From: Vairimorpha apis BRL 01
Lineage: Eukaryota > Microsporidia > Nosematidae
Assembly (NCBI GenBank): GCA_000447185.1
Contig: KE647310.1
Coordinates: 5,543 to 28,570 of the forward strand
Length of the DNA: 23,028 nt
Direction: 5' to 3'
The notes under the pieces are model-generated. The model was not told the origin of the DNA and ran no database searches. It saw only the letters and a list, made by a program, of their open reading frames with translations. Positions 1-9,780 of the stretch are shown here, one piece after another. Both the position numbers and the translations under genes were made by a program. Numbering within the stretch: position 1 is the first letter of the stretch; every line of letters starts with the position of its first letter.

Positions 1-2540
1 TGATATTTTATGTACTAAAAGTATTAATTTTAAGTTTTGTGAATTTATTTTGAAAAGTATGGAAATTATTATTGTAAATTAAATATAAATATGTGTTAAT
101 TTTTTTTATTTAAAATTTATATATTATAAGTTTAACTTTAATAAGACAAACACAGACTTAAATTGAAGTAATAATAATATTTTATTTTTGAAAAAAATTA
201 ATAATTAATTTGTATATACGACTGATAAACTAAGTATATCTTTAAAATTTATAAATTATGTACATAGTGATAAAATATTTTATTTTATTTGTGAAAATAT
301 AAAAATGAGTCATATAGTTTATACTTAATTTTATCTCATATAATTAAAACATTAATACCATGTATGAAAAAAAAAATTTCGAATATTTTTTTAACATTTT
401 AAAATAAAAATTTTTAAAAAAAGAAATTAATTCCATGTTTTTTTTAATTTTTTGTCAAATTTATTTTTATGTACAATTTAAACTTGATCTAATAATTCTA
501 TCATCATCTTAGTAAAGTGTCATTTTTATTAACTTCTATCTGTTTATATAAAAATCAAAAGTTTAAATTTAATTTTAAATAAATTTTTCTAACTGCTTTT
601 TCGAAAATTTCAGTAATTAATAATTACTATTTATTTTTTAATCTTTATTAATGTATTTACATTGTTATAAAATTAATCTCATTTTATTTTTTTCTAATTA
701 TATACTTTAAATAAAAATGTTTGAAGATATTTAAAAATAAAATACACAAATCATAGATAAAAAATATTGAAAAATTTTCTTTTAATTTATGATTAAATAT
801 ATTTACCTTTTATTATTTTTTAAAAAATTGATTTATATCTGTAAACGATTATTTTTTAGAACACAAGATATTAGAAGAAATTAAAATTATTACTTTTTTA
901 ATATCATTTTTGTGTATTTAAATAATAATATTTAATTTACTAACATAAATATCTTCTTGTTATATAGCTGACATTTATGTAAAGCTGATAAATATATTTT
1001 TAAAACTTTGGTAATATTTTAAGTCTGATAATTAATTATCTTCAATACTTATCATTTATTAAAAATGAAATTTAATTAATATTAGACTTTTTCTGAAAAA
1101 TTAATTTTAAAATATAATTGGCTTAAAATATCAACACTAATTTCTATTAAATAAAATTGTTTTGAATTCATAAATTTGTTGCTATCTTGAAATCTACAGT
1201 AAAATAACGTTAATATTATGTATAACTTGCATTGTTACTTTTTTATATATTTTATATATTTTTTCTTATAAAAATTTTTAAAATCATATTGTCAAATTAT
1301 ACTTATTTTTAATTAATATGTTAAATTTTATACAAAACATAATTTTTGTTTAAAAAGAAATATTCTGTAAAATAATTACTTCTAGTTATTTTTCAAATGA
1401 CCTAAAAGATCAGTTTTTCATTGTTATTTAAAAATCTTTTTATTTATACTTTCCATTTTCTTATAAATAATTACTATAATTTTACATTTTATAAATAATA
1501 TACAAAAATGTATGTATTTTTTGTTTTAAAAAATATAAAATTTATTTAATACCAAAATATTTTTTTTGTAAGCTAAAGAAATGAATTAAGCAACAAATAA
1601 CATTTTATTTTTAAAAAAAAGTCTTTTATTACTTTTTTACACAATATATATCAAATTTTTTCTAGGATTTTAATTTTTAACTGTTTTTAAATCAAAAAAA
1701 TATTCTTCTTAAAGACAATCAACATATTATATAATAATTTTTATATATAAAAAGTAGTATCAAACATGACAATTTTAATTCAATTTTTAATTTTATTTTA
1801 GATAAAAATATTTGGTCTGTTTATCCGTTGTAATATCTTTAAAACCGTTTTTAATACATTAAATATGATAATTTATTTTTTTATAGTTACATTTATGCGT
1901 TAATTTGACAATTATATGATACATAAATCAAATCTGTTTTACATTTTCTTTTGATGTATTCATAAAAAATTGATTTAGTATTAAAACTGTAAACCAAAAG
2001 ATTTTATTTTTATTTTTACCTTAATTAATATAGTAAAATTTAATTTTAAGTATGCTGTAAAAAAATCTTTAATTATATATTAAGTAGGTAAATGTTAAAT
2101 TAAGTCGTCAATACAATTTAGATATTTTTAATCTAATTTCGAACATGGTGTTTTTATATAAAGGAATTTTTATTAGATATTTACTATTAAAATTATATTA
2201 AAGTATATGTTTTTACAAAAAAAAATATCATTATATTGAAGAATTAAAATAAAATTATTTATTTTGTGTAAATTTTTATCATGTGTAAATAATAATTATT
2301 TTTTGTATATTTTAGAGTTATACAAATTTTAATAGAATAGTTAAATATTAATTTAAAAAAGTAAAATTTTTGTAACCAATTAATGAATCAAATCAGTTTT
2401 TAAGGTATTATACATTTCCTGATGATTTTAAATTATTATTCATATAATTGAATATAAAATTTAATCATTTATTTAAAATAGATGCATATTTTATTTGTTA
2501 CAAAAAAATATATAACTAGTACTTTTGCTAGAATTTTTAC
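1..2540. other. AT-rich stretch without recognisable genes
   Basis: The stretch consists almost entirely of A and T, with runs of A or T and stops at high density in all six frames. I found no open frame of normal composition, no tRNA-like fold and no rRNA motif before about 2541. A few slightly GC-richer patches, near 480-620, 940-1060 and 1800-1990, could be the last traces of old insertions, but nothing in them can be named. Confidence 0.7.
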
Positions 2541-3465
2541 AATGTGCTGAATTTTAATAGTTTATTAAAAACATAATTTTTTAAACACAGAAAGTGAATT
2601 CTGCGCAGTACAATGATATTAAAGTTGTGTAAGCCTATGTAAACTTTATAAGCAGCTATGACTTTCTAAAGATAGTCAAATGCCTCATCATTTAATTGGT
2701 GAGACTTATGAATGGAGCAACGAGATTCCTACTGTCCCTACTTACAATATTGTGAAACCAAGTTACAAAGAAACAACTTATTAAAAATCAGCAAGAAACA
2801 AGACTATGTTGAGCACGACTATATTATGTCCTAATGAATTCTTAATATATTGTAGCGAGGTGGGAAGAAAGTGTAAAACCACTAGTATATTTGAATGTTT
2901 GTTTTTAAATGAATATATGGGAAGTTTGACTAAGGCTGTTTTGTTTTAAAAAGTAACACATCTGTCCTAAGGTAGATGAATGATAAATGGTAACTATCAG
3001 TTTATTATGAGGGAATAAATTTGCTTTAATATATATGGATGAGTATATTTAGTAAAAAAATCTTGGCCTTGCGATCCCAATTACATTCATTATGTATTGG
3101 GTGTTTGAAAAGTTACCACAGGTATATCTGGCTTGTATCAGGCAAGCAATTATAACGATTCTGCTTTTTGATTCTTTGATGTCGTTTCTTCTGATCATCT
3201 AAGTGTATATTTTACGAAGTGTTGAATCGTTCACCCGATAATAAGAACCTTGGATTGGTTTAGGCCGTCGTGAGAATAGATGGTTTAATTTATTATTAGT
3301 ATATTTGTGTGAAAATTAATGGTACAAGAGGAATACTAAGTAATGACCACTAGTAGTACGATTTATTATTTATTTATATTCTTAGATATATCATTTCTAT
3401 CAAGCAGAAATTTTTTAAGACTGAAGCGTAATTTAAACATCTTATTGTGAGAATACTATATCATT
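2541..3465 (+). rRNA. LSU (28S/23S-like) rRNA, 3' part, probable pseudogene
   Basis: This is the 3' portion of a large-subunit rRNA, covering the end of domain IV, the peptidyl-transferase domain V and part of domain VI. Collinear motifs are visible: the TTTATTAAAAACATA block near 2560, GTCAAATGCCTCATC at 2675-2689, AACGAGATTCCTACTGTCCC near 2719-2738, GTTGAGCACGACT near 2808-2820, GGAAGTTTGACTAAGGC near 2920-2936, CTGTCCTAAGG near 2962, AAAAGTTACCACAGG near 3108-3122, GCTTTTTGATTCTTTGATGTC near 3163-3183, GGTTTAGGCCGTCGTGAGA near 3258-3276, and a sarcin-ricin-like GGTACAAGAGGAA at 3320-3332. The eukaryotic form of these motifs argues for a nuclear, not organellar, gene. The interval between GTTGAGC and GGAAGTTTGACT is only about 110 bases, far below yeast, which suits the shortened LSU of microsporidia. 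The 5' two thirds are absent. Near-universal positions differ: AGTACGAGAGG has become GGTACAAGAGG, and GGGATAACTGG has become GGTATATCTGG. I therefore infer a decayed rDNA fragment. A very divergent functional LSU is less likely. The 3' end is approximate. Confidence 0.82.
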
Positions 3466-3594
3466 AAGTAAAACTGTAAAGGTGATGGTATATTTAAACA
3501 ATTTGAGATTACTGCTTTTATAACATAGAGTAGGTATGGTATAATAATGTATTAAAATATTATGATAAATAATTTAAATATGTTTTAATGTTAT

Positions 3595-4090
3595 TGATGT
3601 TATAGGAATCAGAAGAACTATAAACAATTTAGCATTTGAATCAATAGAAAAAATACGACATAAAAGAATCACAAATCTAGTATATCTTACAGAAAATTAA
3701 TAATCATAATATTAAAACGCCTAATAAAATAAGATGTAATCTATTTAAGTGATCATCACGCTTGACAATTTCTAAAAAACTCAGATTATGTATAGATATA
3801 ATTGATTTTTGTGTGACAACAACATGAATATTTAGAACAATGTTTGTTAGAATGTGCTCTATTAAATAAAACAAGAAACTAATGTTCTGGGAAGCAGATT
3901 ATTTACTATGTTTTATAACAAGTAATTAAGATAAAATAAAATTTATTCTTGGTAAAAAATAAGAATTGAAACAAAATCCAGATAAAATTGATGAACTCAG
4001 TACATGCATTAAGTTCATAGGTAAGATGATTTTAAAATGAACTATTATAATATAGTATAAGTTCAATGATATGATTTACAACAATCAGAT
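3595..4090 (+). pseudogene. Decayed C-terminal remnant of a second LINE-type reverse transcriptase
   Basis: GC content here is higher than in the surroundings, and short protein-like stretches follow one another in shifting plus-strand frames. A 33-codon open run at 3603-3701 begins IGIRRTINNLAFESI. At 3823-3879 the frame reads HEYLEQCLLECALLNKTRN, and at 3963-4037 it reads ELKQNPDKIDELSTC followed by IKFIGKMI. The pattern of an E..E.CLLEC motif followed 30-50 residues later by a charged helix ending in KFI..MI is typical of the C-terminal zinc-knuckle tail of Jockey, CR1 or R1-like LINE proteins (H....C, LLEC, then a short terminal helix). This is recognition by pattern only; no reverse transcriptase core is visible. 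Several stops and at least two frame changes show that it is dead. It begins about 130 bases after the LSU rRNA relic, so the two may share a history such as an insertion into or next to rDNA. It is clearly different from the RLE-type LINE found elsewhere in the window. Confidence 0.4.
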
Positions 4091-4099
4091 TAAAATCTA

Positions 4100-7000
4100 T
4101 AAAATGAATAAGTAAAAATATCTCAACAAAAGTTCATAAATGGGAAAAATAAGTTTATTTTATTTAACAGAAAAAAAATTATTTTGACTTGGTGAGGTCA
4201 GACATAGCACAATTTTTATATCACTCTGCAGATCTTAATTTTGTTTTTAATTAATGTAACTAGACAATCGATATTGTTCTGAATACTTAATTTCGGTAAG
4301 GTAAAAATTTTGTGTAGATCAGGATTCTGTATCATTTAAAAACATTATTTTCTCCATAAAGTAAATTCTTCAAATTATTTTGTCGTGTAAAAGAATAATT
4401 GATGTTTAGTTTTTTATAATGAAATTTTTGGTAATCTGATTGTTTTTCTTCTGTTGTTTTTTTTATTTTAAAACAATTAATTTTTTATTGTTTTTTTTAA
4501 ATATTAGAAATTTTCATTTATACTTTATACATTATAAAAAAATATTTGTTTATTATAAAATTTCAATTTTTTTTTCATATATGTACTTTAATATTTTTAT
4601 TTTTTTCTTTTGTTTATCTAAATATTTGTTGCTATTTAAATAAAATTTAAATGTAAACAGTAAACAAATATGGTTGCATAACTTAACTTAGTAAACATAG
4701 ATAGAATGATGACAATATTGTTGTCATATGGAAAAGCCTTTTAATTCTAAAAAATTTTTGCATTTAAAACGCTGAGAGAGAACTTTTACATATTACAAAT
4801 AAATTAACTATATCACACACTTTAATTATATATAATTTATATTAAGATTTTGAATATTATATTCTTCATACACTTCACAAATTATATATGTTTATTATTT
4901 TCATCATTTAATAGATCTTAAACATACAATTTTGATCGAATACTATAAACATAATATTAAATGAAATTTTTAATATTTTAATTCTATTGTATCTATAAAA
5001 ATTTTAAATATAACTTTGTAAATAAAACAATTAAGAGTGCAGTGTACATTTATTTAATTGATTTTCTATCTGTAACGGTAACTATATCAGTATTTTTTAT
5101 TACATTACATTATTGTCAATGCATGGTTATAGTGTTTTTTAGTTAATTTGTCAAATAAATCATGCTAGTAGTAGTTAATTAAATCAAACTTTAGTAGAAA
5201 ATAATTTTGTACTTAATTTATTAAATATGATTGTTAGAACGCTACTTTGTGATACGTTAATTTATGAATTTATAAGTATAAGTTACATATTATTATTTTT
5301 AGGATTTACATTAGTATGTATAAAAATTTAAAAGTAATGTGTCTATATACTATTATATAATATTTTTTATTTTTATTAATGCTTTGTAAATATTAAAATT
5401 CGATGATAAATGAATAGCTTTATCTTGTAAATGAATATTTTATGGTTATTTATTTTTACAAATTTATTCAGGTTTTACAACAAATAAATTAAAAGTTTAA
5501 CAATTAGAACTTGATCCAAAAAATTATAAAGTTAAATAAAAAAAACTCTGTAAATTTATTTTTTTATGGTAACTAACAAGTAAAATTTGTAAAATATAAT
5601 TAATTTTTAGCTATTGAGTAAAAAGAAAATAAATAAAAATTACAAAATACAAAAAATTTATATTGTAATTTATAAGATAATTTTTTAAACATATTAATTA
5701 TAATTCCAAATTATAAGAAACAAACATAATTTTTTTATAATTTAGCGTTAACAGATAATATCAATATTAACTGCTTTTTTATATTTTAAATGAATTTTAA
5801 ATTTGTTTTTCAAACAAAATAATTTAATTTTTGTATCAAAGGTAACACATTTGTTAAGAAATATAATAAGTTACTTATAATGAATATTTTAATTTATAAA
5901 TAATACTTTACCTTTTTACAAAATAAATACATCAATTTATATCATACAGTAATAACTTTATTATTTTACGACATTAGTTTTAGATTATTTATCATATAAT
6001 ATTTTGACTTTTTTGTATGTTAAAAAAAGATTAAAAATATAAATATTAAATATGTATTAATAATACATATTATTACAAATTCAAGTATTTTTTTAATAAT
6101 ATATCTACCTAGCTGCTATTTTAATATTATTTTGGTACATGTTAATTATTATTTAAAATTTTATAATAATCACCTATATAAGCGTCAAGGTTTATTCTAA
6201 AAATCAAAATAATGTTCAAATGTTTTATTTTTGTGTGTTGTTATCTATATTAATAACCTTGTTATTGTTTTAAAAACTTGTTTTTTTTCTATCTCACATT
6301 TAGAAAAAATAATATTTTAGTTAAAAAAATTTGAAACAGTAATTAAAATATATTTCATATATGATTATTTTAAGATTGTTAAAAAAATGAAAATATACTA
6401 TTGATTTATTAAATTTTTATCTTTTTTAAATATATATACACTTTAATTTATTAATATTTTGAACATAAAAAAAATAAACTTTTTTATTTTTATAATGTTG
6501 AGCAATAAATATAAATTAGAAAAAAACTTTTAAAAATAAAAAACAATTCTTAGCATTTAAAGAGCCGGAAAATTCTTTTAACTAGTTTATTAATAAAAAT
6601 ATTAATTATTTATTAAATTATCATTTAGTATAGTTTTATATTAAAAATATGTTTTACATAGTTTCGATATAATTAAAAAAACAAATATATTGTAAATTAC
6701 TTTATAAAAAATACTAATTTAAACAATGCCTAAAGTTTTAATTTAAACAAATATACTATAAACTTAAAAAAATTGATTAAATGATTTATAAACATAATTA
6801 AATATCAATTTAAATAATATAGTAATATGTACCAAAAAGATTATTGCATGTCATTTTTATAAATAACATTAAATATTATACTTAAATGTTTTTAAAAAAT
6901 TATAAAATAAATTTCTTTATTATAATTATATAATTTTTAAATTATTGTTAAACTTCAAATAAATCTATTAAATTTCTCATTATATTTTAATAGTTATTTT

Positions 7001-7130
7001 TATACTAACATTTGATTTTAATAGTATTATCACTTTAAGTATATTCTAAATAGTTTTGTCTATACTTCATCTCCTATATAATATCGAAACTTATTTTAAT
7101 AGATTATTTTATTTTAATTCCTAGATAATA
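4100..7130. other. AT-rich stretch without recognisable genes
   Basis: This is low-GC sequence with dense stops in all frames. A 67-codon Phe/Ile/Tyr-rich open frame near 4440-4643 is a translation of T-runs and is not counted as a gene. Slightly richer patches near 4170-4330 and 4640-4790 contain no recognisable protein or RNA. The only structure noted is the short hairpin at 4709-4727. Confidence 0.65.
4709..4727. repeat. Short perfect hairpin (7-bp stem)
   Basis: ATGACAA at 4709-4715 pairs with TTGTCAT at 4721-4727 around a five-base loop. The arms contain G and C, which is unusual in this sequence, but no gene lies next to it and no T-run makes it a terminator. It may be chance. Confidence 0.35.
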
Positions 7131-7299
7131 ATAGTTTATATAGTTTAACATTAAATAAATTTGTTATTTTTTACACTTTTTCAACTCTGTTTATTCCACT
7201 TATTAAATCTTCTATATTAATTAAATAAATTTAAAATCTTTATTGGTAAGCTAAATATATACTTTTACGTTAAATTTAATTATCCCACATTTTATGTAT

Positions 7300-7690
7300 T
7301 TTTTTTATTTGTTATCACTCCATCACGTGTTATTACATGTGTAATTGTTCATGTTAGTTTATTGTGTATATGACCTAATTCATTAGTCAAAAGGTTTAAC
7401 TTTTTGATTATTATTCTCGATATTGCCAGACGGTCTTGCAAGATGATTTCGATCACAATATTTAAAATTAATCATTTTTTTCAATAACAAAAATATTGAG
7501 AGTATTATTACATACTTTAATATTATTTGATATCTTTATATTCATTTGTATTTTTGAATTGTTTTTAGACATGATCTTATAAAAGTAATGTCTTTTTAGT
7601 AATAAGTTTTTAAATATTCAATTTTTATAAATACAGGTGTATAAAACTAATTATATTATTGTGATTTATTATATAGCCAATCTCTAGCAT
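7300..7690 (-). pseudogene. LINE copy 1, C-terminal linker and restriction-like endonuclease (decayed)
   Basis: The C-terminal nuclease of this family nicks the target DNA to prime reverse transcription. GYIINHN and ISFIHL at about 7680-7625 align with HDYIRRHNEALRCIH of copy 2, and KRHYFYKIMS near 7588-7559 aligns with the KSKKIRNHFLQE segment. The zinc-binding Cys-His cluster before it is not readable. NEYKDIK near 7546-7526 matches the KDIK of copy 2. LNIFVIEKND at 7500-7471 stands where the catalytic PD...K stretch should be, with LN in place of PD. A 38-codon open run at 7465-7352 then carries the catalytic glutamate (GAA at 7450-7448 in VIEII), followed by QDRLAIS and LLTNELGHIH; after one stop comes THVITRDG. 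This order is diagnostic for the R2/R4-like RLE. Confidence 0.7.
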
Positions 7691-7925
7691 TTGATTTTAA
7701 TTAGTAAACCAGCTTAAGAGTCTTTCTATTAAATTCTTTATAAAGAAATTGTCATTTTTATCTTTAATAATATTTCTATTATAAGAAGAGATACATTAAT
7801 TTAGATAAAGCTTGATTATTTCTATTTATTATTCATGATGAAAAGTTATAAAGTAAATAATTATTTATCTATAATTTTAAACAATTTTTCGTAATTGTTT
7901 CTTAAGTTTATCTCATTTTATATTA

Positions 7926-8633
7926 TTTATTATAAACTTGATGGTCTTCTAATATAACTGCATCACTTTCACATTCTGTACAGTTAGTAGTTGATTTTCA
8001 CTGTTCATCTTAAGTCCTAAAAATGACAAAGAAATTTTATGTTTTTCGTTCATTTACATAAGAGTATTTCAGTTCTTTACAAGAAGCTATAAATATCAAT
8101 AACCAACAGATGATAGTTATAAAATCTTTTCCTTTTAATTTATTTTAATTTTGTATTAATTTAATTAGTTTACTATGAAATGTGTTATAAATAGGAAAGA
8201 TAATAAAAACGATGTAGCGTTTTATTGTTACACATATCTATCGATCTTTTCTCAAAGATTGTTTCCACTTCCGACTTTTTTTTCAATTTGTTATTGCTTG
8301 ATAGTTTTTTACACTTATGGAACTATATATTGAACAAGATTTAACATGCAAAGACATGCTAATAGATATTCATAGTCTTTTATAACATAAAATCTTTTTA
8401 CTTTTATCTTTTAGTCTTCAGTTTGTTAACATACTTATTACTGATTGCTATGTTATCAAAGCTTGTTCTGGAGCCCTTTACACGTTCCTAACTGTAACCA
8501 TCTAGTTTTCAGCAAACAATCATCTTCTTTTTTTTATTAATATCATTATATATATCGTTCAATTTGTTTTTAGTTTGTAGAGATTATACATACACATAAT
8601 ATTTTCAAAGTCAGTATCTCGTGTTGGAACAAT
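7926..8633 (-). pseudogene. LINE copy 1, reverse transcriptase domain (decayed)
   Basis: The reverse transcriptase would copy element RNA onto cleaved chromosomal DNA (target-primed reverse transcription). The first block at 8633-8562 reads IVPTRDTDFENIMCMYNLYK and matches HLIPKG...FRPITCMSNLYK of copy 2. It is followed by LFAEN, a stop, MVTVRNV, a stop and RAPEQALIT at 8519-8452, a block conserved in this family as LLAEN, GTVR and EQA. The two stops there, TAG at 8504-8502 and TAA at 8480-8478, fit loss of Gln codons by C-to-T change. NKYVNKLKT at 8439-8413 lies just before motif A, which itself is unreadable. Motif C reads HLLVIDI at 8112-8092, where the family has LLFIDDL, so the second catalytic aspartate is replaced. 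GLKMNSE (8017-7997) and, after a frame change, KSTTNCTECESDA follow at 7997-7926; these correspond to the thumb region of copy 2. Confidence 0.72.
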
Positions 8634-8639
8634 TCTTTA

Positions 8640-9780
8640 TATTATTATGTAAAACTTCCATAAGACCATGTTTTATAATTTGTTATCGTTATATATATAT
8701 CATTTATAACTTTATAATGTTATAGATAAATTATAGGTTCCATCGCATAAATTATCTTTTTTTAATAGATAGTTAAATGTTAATTACAAATTATTTATAT
8801 TTAAGAAAAATTTTTGTTCACCTGTACCATAGACATAATTTATAAAATAACAATAAAGGTTTTATTGATATCAACATTATCTTTTATTTATCACATATCA
8901 AACTAGAATTTTGATATATCTATCTTAGTCATTTTTTAAGCAACTCTTAAGCATACCGAAGTTTCTATATAAATTACTTTCATAGAAGATGAAGTTTAAG
9001 TTTTCATTTTATATTCTATACGTTGGCCAGCAACCTATAATTTCTATAAATATACAGCTACTTTTTAACTAAAAATAGTTATAACTTTAGTAATAGTTTG
9101 ATGTAAACATAAAAATACATTTATCTTTCTCATAAACTTCAAAGCATAACATTTTTTTAGTTAAAAATTTTCTAAAAGCTTAAATTTTTTTACAAGATTC
9201 ACTTTACTTTAATGCTTTTCACACGTTTTTTTTGTCAAGTTTTTTTTTGTAGTCTCATGATAGAAGATTAGAAAAAAATGCAGTATAAGCGCTATTTTAG
9301 ATGTTTTATAAGGTGAATACTTTTTGAAATGGTCTAATACAGCTTTGATAGTTGCATCAAATTTACGAAATCAACTTTTAACAAAAAAATTTCTAGTTCT
9401 TCTTTTTTTATTTCGCTTTATAGAATTAAAAACTTTTCCTTAAAAAAACTGAGTGTTTATACAAAGATTTTTATGTTTAATGCTACAGTTTTTCCTATCG
9501 TTTCTGTTTTCCCCCTTTATTGCTGTCCGATTTATACTTTTAAGTTAAGTATTGTTCATTACTATTGATTGTGAGATCTTATTTTGTAATACTGATAAAC
9601 TCTTAGACTTCCATAGTATAAAGAAATATTGTACAAATACATTTTTGACATTTTTAACCTCTTCTTTAAATTCTGCAAAATATATTTAGCATTGCTAAAC
9701 AACCTTTTAAAAGATATTCTTACCTAGATTTGATTACTTTGTACATTGTAAGTTAGAATTTAAAAAGCGAAAAGAGAGGT
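8640..9780 (-). pseudogene. LINE copy 1, N-terminal region of the ORF (decayed)
   Basis: This is the part of copy 1 upstream of the reverse transcriptase, absent from copy 2. GC content stays above background across the whole stretch. The longest readable piece is a 53-codon run without a stop at 9370-9212, containing DHFKKYSPYKTSKIALIL, which is unlikely by chance at this AT content. A second frame gives EIKKEELEIFLLKVDF near 9415-9364, so a frameshift probably joins them. Nearer the RT, NMVLWKFY lies at about 8670-8647 just before the RT signature, where related elements have an 'IP.WL..G.T' stretch. I could not identify the DNA-binding zinc fingers that R2-like proteins carry at the N-terminus; they may be lost or unreadable. 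Assignment to the LINE rests on position and strand, since the sequence itself is not recognised. Confidence 0.45.

Larger units (their letters stand above)
7140..9780 (-). mobile_element. RLE-type LINE retrotransposon, decayed copy 1 (minus strand)
   Basis: On the minus strand this island reads through a whole non-LTR retrotransposon protein in scattered frames. In element order it contains an N-terminal region (about 9780-8640), reverse transcriptase (about 8633-7926), the HDY..RHN linker region (about 7690-7560) and the restriction-like endonuclease (about 7500-7300). Matches to copy 2 include MYNLYKL against MSNLYKL, GLKMNSE against GLEMNLQ, KSTTN against KSATN, LLTNELGHI against LLSNHCGSI, and THVITRDG against PYVMTWE. 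Each matching piece lies at the expected distance from the next. It is riddled with stops and frame changes and must be inactive. It reaches further 5' than copy 2, by about 1.1 kb, so it is the less truncated of the two. The 5' limit near 9780 is where GC content falls sharply (GCGAAAAGAGAGG at 9767-9779). The 3' limit near 7140 is estimated from the distance between endonuclease and end in copy 2. Target-site duplications could not be identified. Confidence 0.75.

Noticed and set aside
4440..4643. 67-codon open frame on the plus strand
   Set aside because: Almost only Phe, Ile, Tyr, Leu and Lys, produced by T-runs; no protein-like composition or neighbours.
7926..7997. CTEC motif read as a TFIIB-like or viral late-factor zinc ribbon
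   Set aside because: The second Cys pair is missing, and the segment aligns with KSATNSVICEDDA in the RT thumb region of LINE copy 2.
9480..9540. GKTET-like run read as a P-loop of a motor ATPase
   Set aside because: The surrounding residues do not continue as an AAA domain, stops flank it, and it lies in the 5' part of the decayed LINE.
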